Of a stretch of DNA of 64,000 nucleotides, positions 34,094-42,483 are shown piece by piece. Numbering within the stretch: the stretch's first letter is position 1; every line of letters starts with the position of its first letter. Origin of the DNA: UBA1140 sp964573285 (lineage in GTDB: Bacteria > Campylobacterota > Campylobacteria > Campylobacterales > Sulfurovaceae); NCBI GenBank assembly GCA_964573285.1, contig CAZNJD010000084.1:1-64000 (forward strand). The letters are read 5' to 3'. The position numbers and the translations under genes were made by a program. The notes beneath the pieces are model-generated. The model did no database searches and was not told the origin of the DNA. It saw only the letters and a list, made by a program, of their open reading frames with translations.

Positions 34094-35575
34094 TCACTTT
34101 ACAATAAATTTATATTTACCTAATTGTGGTTTAATCATTTCTGTTGTTGATTGAGGTATAGCTTTTATTCTTACTGCTCTACTCATAATCTTTGACTCTT
34201 CGGAATTTTTAGGAAAGCTTATTAACTCTTTTGTTTTTATCTTATTTATATCTGTAATCTGTTGGGCTGAAAGTAGTGTGTATATAACTGTCTCTTCCTC
34301 TTGACATCCTTTACAACTTTTGTATGCTTCTAAATTAAATTTTCCATTAGCCAAATCATCAGGGAATTTATATTTACCTTGTAGTTGTTGAGGTGAAACA
34401 AATCCATTTGGATACAGAACTGTTACATCATTTCCATCAACATAAAAAATCGTTAGAAATCCTCTTTCTCCTTGGGTATCAATAGTGAATTGAACCAATT
34501 CTCCTGTATTATATAGAGTTTTTTGATAATCAAGAGACATTTTTTTGACTTTATTATTAGTTATCATATCATCTAATGTATTTTGTAATGAATTTGTATG
34601 ATGAACCACTACTTTTTGAGTAGTCTCTGAAGTGGATTTTGTATTCAAAAACTCATTTAAAGATTTACTTTGGATAGATGGTTGAGAGAAACTAAGTTTA
34701 GGATGATGAGGTGTACTATTTGTCTGTTTTGCATATTTTAATACATCTTTGACTAATATACTATCTATATCTTTCAATAGTTCATTTTCATATTTCTTAT
34801 CTGTAAAAGTTTGATATATTGCATTTGTAAAAAGACTCCCTGTTGGTGTAGCTAAGGACTCCTCATTATCTTGTGCCGCAGAGAAAACAATATAATCACT
34901 ACCTGTCAAAATATCTTTGGAGGTGGAAACTCCGATAGATAAACCTCTCATTTTTGTAGCTACTTGAACCGTTTGTGTAACATCATCAGGGCTTATACTT
35001 TTTGCTTTTACTTTTGAACCTATAGACCTAAACGCTGTTCCACTATGACAAGAGTCTAAAAAAATAATTTTTTTTGCTTTTATCTTATTAAATTCTGCAT
35101 ATAGTGTATCATCAAGTAGATGTTTATTTACATTACCATCACTCAAAACTAAAGTTTCATCTATATTATCTGCTTCATCACCGTTTTCATCAGGTTTGTG
35201 TGACCCATGACCACTATAATAGAAAGCAAAAAAATCATCTTTGTTTAATTGTTTAGCATAATCTTCAAGATAATCAACAATTTTCATTGATTGAGAATCA
35301 TATAGTGTTTGAACCTCAAATCCCCAACTTTCAAAGAGTTTTCTCATTTTACTTGTGTCTCTTTCTATACCATCTAAATCATTTTTGCTACCTGGAGCAT
35401 AATTACTAATACCAATAATTAATGCTAATTTTTTACCATTTTTTACCTCTTTTGAAGTAGTTGAACTTGTACCAACTGACAATCCTTTTGATTGAATAGT
35501 AGGCTTAAGCTCTTTGTTACACCCTTGCACAATAAAAATTGATACTAATAATAAAATCTTCATAAAACTTTGCAT
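34094..35575 (-). CDS. Caspase-family (metacaspase-like) lipoprotein with DUF4384 domain
   Basis: Predicted envelope cysteine protease. Lipobox QGC (Cys19), short linker with K30-G-L-S, caspase domain from about 48 to 285, and a DUF4384-like domain at about 343-440 with C421-K-G-C424. The catalytic dyad is intact: His123 in FYYSGHGS and Cys176 in FLDSCHSGT. Metacaspase-type enzymes cut after Arg or Lys. R210-G-L-S lies 34 residues after Cys176, where the p20/p10 linker would be. The C-terminal tail carries RAVRIKA (466-472), repeated almost exactly in the WD40-caspase. It leads a three-gene lipoprotein run. Confidence 0.85.
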   Translation of the reverse strand: MQSFMKILLLVSIFIVQGCNKELKPTIQSKGLSVGTSSTTSKEVKNGKKLALIIGISNYAPGSKNDLDGIERDTSKMRKLFESWGFEVQTLYDSQSMKIVDYLEDYAKQLNKDDFFAFYYSGHGSHKPDENGDEADNIDETLVLSDGNVNKHLLDDTLYAEFNKIKAKKIIFLDSCHSGTAFRSIGSKVKAKSISPDDVTQTVQVATKMRGLSIGVSTSKDILTGSDYIVFSAAQDNEESLATPTGSLFTNAIYQTFTDKKYENELLKDIDSILVKDVLKYAKQTNSTPHHPKLSFSQPSIQSKSLNEFLNTKSTSETTQKVVVHHTNSLQNTLDDMITNNKVKKMSLDYQKTLYNTGELVQFTIDTQGERGFLTIFYVDGNDVTVLYPNGFVSPQQLQGKYKFPDDLANGKFNLEAYKSCKGCQEEETVIYTLLSAQQITDINKIKTKELISFPKNSEESKIMSRAVRIKAIPQSTTEMIKPQLGKYKFIVK

Positions 35576-35744
35576 AAAAACTCTCCATATTTAATTATAG
35601 TTTAATTATATGACTTTTTATCTAAAAAGTATGTTAAAATTATTAATTTTATAAATAAAAAAAAATATTTTATAACTTTATAATGAATATATAATATAAT
35701 TTGATGTACAATTATTATTGTCATAAGAAAAAATTAAGGAGTAT

Positions 35745-36254
35745 ATGATGAATTTTTTAAAAACAACAGTAGTCGCATTATTAATATTAGGTACAGTGGC
35801 TCAAGCTAGTACATTTGAGCAAAATGGTGTAAAAGAAGGGAATGATAGAATATCTGTTACTCTTTTAACTACAGTACCTGATGAAGGTGATAATAGAATA
35901 ACTATACAAGCACAGTATGGTCGTTTCCTAACTAATGATTTTGAACTTCTTCTTGAAGGGAATAGCTATCTTTTTGGTTCAGATACCTCTTTAACTACAG
36001 TGGGATTGGGAGCTAATTATTATTTTGCAAAAACACCTGTTCTAACTCCTTATATTGGAGCAGAAGCCTATCTATATCATATAAAAAATGGTAGTAAAGA
36101 GGATGATTTAAATGGTGGTGACATTCATATTGGTGCACACTATTTTCTTAGTGAGAACGCTGCTGTTACACCTGTAATTGGTTCACAGTTTGTTGATTTT
36201 ACAGATTATACACAGTCTTATGCTAATATTTATCTGACCTACTTTTTTAATTAA
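35745..36254 (+). CDS. Small outer-membrane beta-barrel protein
   Basis: A 169-residue exported protein: signal peptide about 1-22 (cut near QAS), then about eight alternating strands with short turns, ending in YLTYFFN with aromatic residues near the C-terminus, as in small OmpA-like or OmpW-like barrels. ELLLEGNSYLFGSD and ANYYFAKTPVLTPYIGAEAYL are strand-turn-strand units. It is divergent from the caspase-DUF4384 gene and 101 bases ahead of the WD40-caspase on the same strand. It may be the membrane partner of that lipoprotein, but this is inference. AAGGAG precedes tandem ATG codons. Confidence 0.65.
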   Translation: MMNFLKTTVVALLILGTVAQASTFEQNGVKEGNDRISVTLLTTVPDEGDNRITIQAQYGRFLTNDFELLLEGNSYLFGSDTSLTTVGLGANYYFAKTPVLTPYIGAEAYLYHIKNGSKEDDLNGGDIHIGAHYFLSENAAVTPVIGSQFVDFTDYTQSYANIYLTYFFN

Positions 36255-36355
36255 AAAACCTATCTATTTTTAAATTTTTTTTAAAAGTAGATATTTGACA
36301 CAAAAAGGACATCTTTTTATGCTAAAATAATAATTAACATTAAAAAAGGAACAAT

Positions 36356-38362
36356 ATGAAAACTCTTAAACTTCTAACAATGTTTATACTAATATTTGGT
36401 ATAATAGCTTGTCAAAACTTATCCCCTCAACCAAATCATAAAGGTATATCTAATACATCTTCAAAAGCAATTGATAGTAAAGAACCACTTACTGTAATAG
36501 GTGGAGAGTTAAGTTATGATTTTATTAACTCAATAGATAGTAGTTATAAACTTTATGGTATCAAATTTAATCCCAAAAACAGCACTATTGTAACATATGG
36601 AGATAGTAGCACTATTACTATTTATGATTTAGCTTTATCTCCAATTGCAACTATCAAGAGTAAAAATGATGAGATAAAAACTATAGATATAACCAAAGAT
36701 GGAAATTATTTAGCGTGTGGTGGAGATGATGGTTATATTGAGATATGGGATTTAAATAGTTATCAATTGGTGAATAGAATGCAAAGTAACTCTGATAGTA
36801 CTTTAGCTATAGCTTTTAGTTCTGATAGTAAAAAAATAGCTTCTGGTGGAGAAGAGAAAGTTATAGATGTTTGGAATGTGAATTCAGGAGAACAAATTGC
36901 AAGATTAGAGGGACATCAAAATGATATTACCAATATCGGTTTTATTGATTATAATAGAAAGATAGTTTCTACTGCTAAAGATAAGCAGGTCAAAATTTGG
37001 GATGTAGTAGGCAAAAGGGTTATCTATTCATATTTAGCACCATCAAATGAGTATGGCAAGATTACAAAAGCTAAATCTTTTGATGATTATACGATATTAG
37101 CACTAACTGAAGTAGAAACTGCTACAGGAAATAGTAGAAAAAGAAATGGACCCCCAATTTGGAAATATACTATTAAATTCAAAGATAATCAAGGCAATAC
37201 TCTAAAAGAGTTTAATCAACATAGAGAACCTATTACAGATATTGCAGTATCAAATAATAGAAGTTATATGGCTACAAGTTCTATGGATAAGACTATTCGA
37301 TTATGGGATTTGGAAAAGAAAAAGCATATTACCAATATAGTACTAAAAGATAGAGCTAGAGGTGTAGCTATCAATAAATCAGGACATATTCTTGTAGGTA
37401 TTGAAGGAGATGATACAATCAAGCTTTTCCAAATCAAAAATAGTTTTGACCCAACTTTAAACTCTTCTGCTACAGCTTCGGCACAATCTGTAACTAATCG
37501 CTCTACACCTTGGTATAAAAAAGCTTATGCTATTGTAGTGGGTATCAATCATTACAAAAGATTATCTCTACCTAGACTTAGTAATGCAGTCAATGATGCA
37601 CGAAGTGTTGCTTCTCTATTAAGAGCAAAAGGATTTTCAGTAATTGAACTCTATAATGAAAACGCAACCAAAGATAGAATATTAGATGCACTCAAAAAAA
37701 TTAAGCAGGTAGCATCTAGTAATGATGCATCACTTTTTTATTTTGCAGGACATGGTGATGGAGTATCAGGACATAATGGAGTAAGAGAGGGGTACATATT
37801 ACCATTTGATTTTGACTCTGACTTAAATAGCCCAAGTACAGATGTAATGTATTATGACAAATCGGCTATTAGTATTAGTTCGCTTGTTATGTATAGTAGA
37901 GATACTAAAGCAAAACATATTGGTATTATATTGGATTCATGTTTCTCTGGACTTGCAATGCAGAGTAAATATGCTACAAAATCTTTAGCTTCTGTTTCGG
38001 CAAAAGATTTAGATACCATTGAATATGATACAAAGACTCGTTCAGTTAGAATAAAAGCTACATCAACAACTACAGCTAATAATAGTAGTGAAACGATAAA
38101 TATATTTAGAGATTTATTGTCTAAAAAATCTATAAATATATTGACAGCAGGAGATGACCAACCTGTATCAGATGGCTCAAATCACTCTCCATTTACACAA
38201 GCCTTTCTTAAAGCTTTAGAGATTAAAAACAAAGGATATGTAAGATTTACAACACTTGCTGAATATATTAAACAGTATGTTGAAAATAAAACAAATAAAA
38301 GACAGAAACCTCAATATAAAAATGAGAGTTTAGATGGTGGAGATTTTATATTTAAGATTTAG
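36356..38362 (+). CDS. WD40-caspase lipoprotein
   Basis: A 668-residue predicted lipoprotein (IIAC, Cys19) with an N-terminal WD40 propeller (about 60-365; repeats end in IEIWDL, IDVWNV, VKIWDV and IRLWDL) and a C-terminal caspase domain (about 390-665). The dyad is intact: His466 in FYFAGHGD and Cys529 in LDSCFSGL. A basic site RSVRIKA (562-568) follows Cys529 by 33 residues, in the expected p20/p10 linker, and K29-G-I-S lies ten residues after the lipid anchor. WD40-caspase fusions are known in bacteria, but a lipid-anchored, exported one is unusual. The propeller probably recognises a partner or substrate. Confidence 0.85.
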   Translation: MKTLKLLTMFILIFGIIACQNLSPQPNHKGISNTSSKAIDSKEPLTVIGGELSYDFINSIDSSYKLYGIKFNPKNSTIVTYGDSSTITIYDLALSPIATIKSKNDEIKTIDITKDGNYLACGGDDGYIEIWDLNSYQLVNRMQSNSDSTLAIAFSSDSKKIASGGEEKVIDVWNVNSGEQIARLEGHQNDITNIGFIDYNRKIVSTAKDKQVKIWDVVGKRVIYSYLAPSNEYGKITKAKSFDDYTILALTEVETATGNSRKRNGPPIWKYTIKFKDNQGNTLKEFNQHREPITDIAVSNNRSYMATSSMDKTIRLWDLEKKKHITNIVLKDRARGVAINKSGHILVGIEGDDTIKLFQIKNSFDPTLNSSATASAQSVTNRSTPWYKKAYAIVVGINHYKRLSLPRLSNAVNDARSVASLLRAKGFSVIELYNENATKDRILDALKKIKQVASSNDASLFYFAGHGDGVSGHNGVREGYILPFDFDSDLNSPSTDVMYYDKSAISISSLVMYSRDTKAKHIGIILDSCFSGLAMQSKYATKSLASVSAKDLDTIEYDTKTRSVRIKATSTTTANNSSETINIFRDLLSKKSINILTAGDDQPVSDGSNHSPFTQAFLKALEIKNKGYVRFTTLAEYIKQYVENKTNKRQKPQYKNESLDGGDFIFKI

Positions 38363-38383
38363 AGGAGATTTTATTCTCCTCTA
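38360..38383. terminator. Hairpin between WD40-caspase and trypsin-like protease genes
   Basis: Perfect 9-bp stem TAGAGGAGA/TCTCCTCTA with a 6-base loop, starting at the caspase stop codon and lying between convergent genes. No strong U-tract on either strand; possibly bidirectional. Confidence 0.45.
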
Positions 38384-38388
38384 GCATA

Positions 38389-39828
38389 TTAGAGTTCTAA
38401 ATCATCCGATTGGGTAGCTTTGATACTATATCGTTGAAGTAGTTCACTATCAATAGAGAGTGCTTTTTGTTTATCTATAACTACTTTAGAACCATCATCA
38501 TCTTCTAATATGATATATTTATCTTTTATATTTTTTATAAGTTTATAAAAATCTTTGAAGTTTTTAAATGTTTTTCCATTAACCTTATCAATTTTCCAAA
38601 ACCCTAAGCTATAATCACCTCTACTTAAACTTGATGCTAAAACTTTTAATAGTAATACTATCTCTTGTTTATCTTTTTTCGGAAATTTAGTAGCTCCATA
38701 ACGAAGAGGTAAATTTGGCTTATGAGAAGAGACTAAAAGATTTTCTGTTAATGGCACAAAAACATAACCTCCAAGCATATAATATGTGGGCATTTTATCA
38801 TAATAAAATTTGGTCATACTAAATAACTCTTTGCTGACTTGTTGAGGTAATTTAACTTTTAATTTAACTTTTTTACCATCTCTATAAACATCCAAAGAGA
38901 CCTCATCTCCATATTGATGAATATCAATATAATATTTAAAATGAGTATATTGATTTTTTCTAAATTCAACTGTCCCATCACTCTCTATTTTATGACCATC
39001 TATAGCTGTAATAATATCATACTGTTTTAGTACCTTTTTGAATGGTGAGTTATATAGTACATCTACAACGAGTATTCCACCTTCATTTTGAGAAAGTTTG
39101 AAATACTCTTTTTGTGTAGGATTTTCAAGTAATTCAGTATAAATTCCAAGTTGAGGAAATCCATCATATCTCCCATCTGCTACATCTTTCAAGAAGTGTT
39201 TTATAATTGGAACAGGTACCATATATCCAATATTTTGTGAACCAGGGATTTGTTGCATAACTACACCTGCTATTTTCCCATCAGATATAGCAGGTCCTCC
39301 ACTATTTCCAGGATTGATAGCTGCATCAATTTGTATAGATAAAAATTTTTGACCACTATGTACATAACGATTATGCTCAATTCTTGATACGATACCAGTA
39401 CTAACACTAATAGTATTTCCACCCATAGGATAACCATAGACTGTTACTTTGTCTTGGATATTTGGCAGACCATCAAATTCCAAGGGTGTGGTATCTTTGA
39501 AAAATGTTTTATCTTTGACTTTTAGTAGTGCTAAATCAACATCATGAGAGACAAAAAGAACCTCTGCTTGATACCTTTTGGTATCACCATATTTTTTGAC
39601 CTCTATAAATGTTTCATTAGCTACTACATGTGCATTTGTTAAAATTCTATTATCTGATATAATACTTCCTGAACCTGTAGAGCGTTGAGCGATACTATTC
39701 CATGGTTCGAGATAGTTTGGTTTTTTAGATACAGTATATATTTTTACAATAGAGCGATTGATACCGTTTGCATATATGATAGAGTTAATCATTCCTAATA
39801 ATATAAAAAATTTTAGAAGATTTTTCAC
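38389..39828 (-). CDS. Trypsin-like (S1C/DegP-type) PDZ serine protease
   Basis: Exported 479-residue protease with a signal peptide (about 1-20). The chymotrypsin-fold domain (about 45-220) shows the full triad: His in LTNAHVV, Asp in SHDVDLALLKV and Ser in PGNSGGP. A PDZ-like domain follows (about 240-345, GGILVVDVLYNSPF) and a longer C-terminal part (about 350-479) with a second PDZ-like appearance, similar in plan to Deg-type proteases. It is tail-to-tail with the WD40-caspase and stands in its own unit; the next gene (efp) is divergent. It could act in periplasmic quality control or join the caspases in a cascade. Confidence 0.88.
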   Translation of the reverse strand: MKNLLKFFILLGMINSIIYANGINRSIVKIYTVSKKPNYLEPWNSIAQRSTGSGSIISDNRILTNAHVVANETFIEVKKYGDTKRYQAEVLFVSHDVDLALLKVKDKTFFKDTTPLEFDGLPNIQDKVTVYGYPMGGNTISVSTGIVSRIEHNRYVHSGQKFLSIQIDAAINPGNSGGPAISDGKIAGVVMQQIPGSQNIGYMVPVPIIKHFLKDVADGRYDGFPQLGIYTELLENPTQKEYFKLSQNEGGILVVDVLYNSPFKKVLKQYDIITAIDGHKIESDGTVEFRKNQYTHFKYYIDIHQYGDEVSLDVYRDGKKVKLKVKLPQQVSKELFSMTKFYYDKMPTYYMLGGYVFVPLTENLLVSSHKPNLPLRYGATKFPKKDKQEIVLLLKVLASSLSRGDYSLGFWKIDKVNGKTFKNFKDFYKLIKNIKDKYIILEDDDGSKVVIDKQKALSIDSELLQRYSIKATQSDDLEL

Positions 39829-39903
39829 TTAATACCTTTATTTTAAATTTTTATAAGTATATCAAATAAAGGTAAACGGTTTATGAATGTAAAATTAATA
39901 TGC

Positions 39904-39909
39904 TATAAT
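39904..39909 (+). promoter_or_regulatory. Extended -10 promoter of efp
   Basis: TGC-TATAAT located 28 bases before the ATG at 39937 and downstream of an earlier in-frame ATG (39883), which argues that translation begins at 39937. Confidence 0.55.
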
Positions 39910-39936
39910 TTCACAAAAATTTTAGGAGTTGTATTT

Positions 39937-40503
39937 ATGGCAACAATTTCAATGGGTGATTTGAAAAAAGGTGTTAGATTAGAGTTGGATGGAAATCCAT
40001 TTAGAGTAGTTGATTTTCAACATGTCAAACCAGGTAAAGGTGCTGCATTTGTAAGATGTAAGATTAAAAACCTCTCGACAGGTAAAGTAATAGACAAAAC
40101 AGTACATGCTGGTGATAAGTTTGAGACTCCAGATTTGGAACAAAAAACTATGCAGTATTTATATGATGATGGTGATATGTTACAGTTTATGGATACTACC
40201 ACTTATGACCAAATAGGTCTAACACATGAACAAGTCGGAAAAGATACATTTGATTTTATGATTGATGGTATGGAGGCTGAAATTCTGTTCCATAATGGCA
40301 AAGCCATATCTGTAGAGATTGCTCAAACAGCTATATATACAGTAGTAGAGACTCCACCAAATTTCAAAGGTGATTCACAAGGTGGTAAAAAACCAGCAAC
40401 GCTTGATAGTGGTGCAGTAGTTCAAGTTCCATTTTTTGTTTTGGAAGGTGATAAAATTAGAGTTGATACAGTAGAGGGTAAATACCTTGAAAAAGCAAAA
40501 TAG
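39937..40503 (+). CDS. efp: Translation elongation factor P
   Basis: Ribosome-binding factor that relieves stalling at consecutive prolines. The 188-residue product starts at MATISMGDLKKG; TAGGAG precedes this ATG and the promoter lies inside the longer open frame, so the upstream ATG was rejected. Three beta-barrel domains are expected, and the modifiable Lys34 is present in HVKPGKGAAF. The lysyl-modification genes epmA/epmB are not in the window. Typical family length. Confidence 0.95.
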   Translation: MATISMGDLKKGVRLELDGNPFRVVDFQHVKPGKGAAFVRCKIKNLSTGKVIDKTVHAGDKFETPDLEQKTMQYLYDDGDMLQFMDTTTYDQIGLTHEQVGKDTFDFMIDGMEAEILFHNGKAISVEIAQTAIYTVVETPPNFKGDSQGGKKPATLDSGAVVQVPFFVLEGDKIRVDTVEGKYLEKAK

Positions 40504-40526
40504 AGAATTTTATTATATATTTTTGA

Positions 40527-40532
40527 TATAAT
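40527..40532 (+). promoter_or_regulatory. -10 promoter of the YfgM/BamB-like pair
   Basis: TTTTTGA-TATAAT in the 67-base gap after efp, 38 bases before the TTG start at 40571. Confidence 0.45.
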
Positions 40533-40570
40533 AATAGGTTTTTTAATTTAAATATAAATGGAGTATAAAA

Positions 40571-41149
40571 TTGAATATTCAAGATAGTATTAATGAAGTA
40601 AAAAAAGAGTTTACTGGTGATGAACAGATGTTAGCATCTGCTTTTAAATTAGAGAAATTTTATAAAAAGAATAAAATAGCAATTTTTGCAGTTATTGGAC
40701 TGTTGGTAGTTTTTTTTAGTGCCAAAGTAGTTATGGGAGCTATAGAAGATAGCCGACTAAATAGTGCAAATGATGCTTATTTAGCATTACAAAAAGATGC
40801 GAAAAATGTTCAAGCAGTAGAGACATTAAAAAGTAAAAATCCTAAATTATTTGAATTATATAGTTATAAACAAGCTGTAGAAAATAGAGATATAAAAACA
40901 TTAAAGACTCTTAGTTCAAGTAAAAATGAGTTTATATCTGATATGAGTAGTTATCATTTATCTCTTTTAGAAGGAAAAGTAGTTAATTCAAAGCTATATA
41001 AAGATTTTGCTTTGGTAGATAATGCTGCTATCTATATCAAAGATGGAAATATGGAAGAAGCCAAAAATCAATTAGCACTTATTGATGAGAAATCACCAGT
41101 ATATAATATCTCTGAAATTATAAAACACTATACTATTAAAGGTAAATAA
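40571..41149 (+). CDS. YfgM-like tetratricopeptide membrane protein
   Basis: A 192-residue inner-membrane protein with a cytoplasmic N-terminus, one transmembrane helix (about 36-56) and a periplasmic helical region of TPR character (about 60-185; AYLALQKDAKNVQAVETLKS, GNMEEAKNQLALIDE). This is the layout of YfgM, an ancillary SecYEG/chaperone partner in E. coli. The start is TTG with GGAG upstream. It overlaps by one base the next gene, a BamB-like lipoprotein, matching the yfgM-bamB order of E. coli, which supports the assignment. Confidence 0.65.
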   Translation: MNIQDSINEVKKEFTGDEQMLASAFKLEKFYKKNKIAIFAVIGLLVVFFSAKVVMGAIEDSRLNSANDAYLALQKDAKNVQAVETLKSKNPKLFELYSYKQAVENRDIKTLKTLSSSKNEFISDMSSYHLSLLEGKVVNSKLYKDFALVDNAAIYIKDGNMEEAKNQLALIDEKSPVYNISEIIKHYTIKGK

Positions 41150-42147
41150 TGAGTAGTAAATCTTTACTTCTAGGTTGGCTAATAGCACTCTTTTTTACTG
41201 CTTGTGGTTCAAAACAGTACTATACACCAAAAAATATAAGTAGTGGTGTATCTACTACTTCTAGTGAAGAAATAGTAAATTTCAATAGAGTAGGTGCAAC
41301 GCTAGAGAATGGTAGAGTTTTGACTCGACGAGGTGAATTGAAGTTAAAGCTAAAAGATGGATATAAATTTATAAATAGTAATTCAAAGGGTGTGATAATA
41401 TCTAACAAAGATGGTAAATGTATAGTTATGAAAAATGGAAAAACTCAAGCTATCAAATTTCCAAAAGAGTTAATTGCAGGTACTATTATTGATAGTAGTT
41501 TGATATATATACTTAGAGATAATAGTTTTGGTATTTATGATTTATCTCAGAAATCTATTGTCTATAATGAAAAAGGAGAAAAAGTTTTTAGTATAGACAC
41601 TAGAGTTACAAATCCAATTCAAGTTGAAAAGCTAGTAGTTGTACCTCTATTAAATGGTAAATTGATTGTATTAGATTTTAAAGCACACAAAATTATCAAA
41701 GAGATATTGATAAGTACGGAAAGTAGTTTAAATAATATTATATTCTTAGAACGATTTAAAGATACACTAATTGCAGCTACACCATATAAAGTAGTAAGTA
41801 TAAATAATCAAGGGAGACGAGAGTTCAAACGAGATATATCAGAAATTATAATAGATGATAACTTTATATTTATATTTTCCAAAGATGGTAAAATATCAAA
41901 ATTAGATAGAACACTAACTGTACAAGATGAAAAAAAGTTTAAGTTTGCTCATTTCTCTGTATCTACTATATATAAAGATAAAGTTTATGCACTAGATAAA
42001 CAAGGTTATTTAATTGTTACTAATAAAGATTTCACAAAACAAAAAGTATATGAATTTCCAGAAGTTGATGGATACTCTTTTGTGTCAGGTGGATATATCT
42101 ATTATGATGGAGAGAAGATTGATTTGAATAGTTTAAATTATGAATAA
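41149..42147 (+). CDS. BamB-like beta-propeller lipoprotein
   Basis: A 332-residue lipoprotein (TAC, Cys19) made mostly of short beta strands with turn motifs (SNKDGKCIVMKNGKTQ, LRDNSFGIYDLSQ, LNGKLIVLDFKAHK, SKDGKISKLDRTL, DKQGYLIVTNKDF), as in PQQ-type propellers such as BamB. BamB is a lipoprotein of the outer-membrane protein assembly complex. Sequence similarity to BamB cannot be judged by eye; the call relies on fold pattern, lipobox and the YfgM-like neighbour. ATG overlaps the upstream stop by one base (TAATG). Confidence 0.6.
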   Translation: MSSKSLLLGWLIALFFTACGSKQYYTPKNISSGVSTTSSEEIVNFNRVGATLENGRVLTRRGELKLKLKDGYKFINSNSKGVIISNKDGKCIVMKNGKTQAIKFPKELIAGTIIDSSLIYILRDNSFGIYDLSQKSIVYNEKGEKVFSIDTRVTNPIQVEKLVVVPLLNGKLIVLDFKAHKIIKEILISTESSLNNIIFLERFKDTLIAATPYKVVSINNQGRREFKRDISEIIIDDNFIFIFSKDGKISKLDRTLTVQDEKKFKFAHFSVSTIYKDKVYALDKQGYLIVTNKDFTKQKVYEFPEVDGYSFVSGGYIYYDGEKIDLNSLNYE

Positions 42148-42156
42148 CATCTTTTA

Positions 42157-42483
42157 ATGATAGATATAGTCCACAAACTACAATTTGAGAAACTGCTATT
42201 TAAATCTCTAAAACCTATCTCTCCTAGAGAATTAGGAAGTCGTAAAAAGATATATATATATTTAGGAGTTGACCTAAAAAGATATTATAGTTGTATTATT
42301 CATATAAATAAGAAGAGTCCAATATTACAAAAAGAGACCAAAGAGTTAATAGAGCTTCATAAAAAGTTAGAAGAGTATAATGATAGTGTAATCAAAAGAA
42401 AATACATCTACATCCAAGCACCTCTATGTTCTAAAGCTAAAGCTTTATTTGAAAAAGAGGATTGGATTGTTTGGATTGATTAA
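42157..42483 (+). CDS. Hypothetical small protein
   Basis: Not recognised. The 108 residues are basic and soluble, with no signal peptide; they contain YIYLGVDLKRYYSCIIHINK, then a charged helix (about 50-75) and an IYIQAPLCSKAKALFEKEDW segment. It looks like a small alpha/beta protein. It lies nine bases after the BamB-like gene and is probably the last gene of that unit. Its stop codon overlaps the stop of the convergent rlpA gene (42480-42483). The start has no clear ribosome-binding site. Confidence 0.6.
   Translation: MIDIVHKLQFEKLLFKSLKPISPRELGSRKKIYIYLGVDLKRYYSCIIHINKKSPILQKETKELIELHKKLEEYNDSVIKRKYIYIQAPLCSKAKALFEKEDWIVWID

Noticed and set aside
39883..39936. Upstream in-frame start extending efp by 18 codons
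   Set aside because: The extended -10 promoter (39904-39909) lies inside this stretch, and TAGGAG precedes the later ATG that begins the normal EF-P N-terminus.
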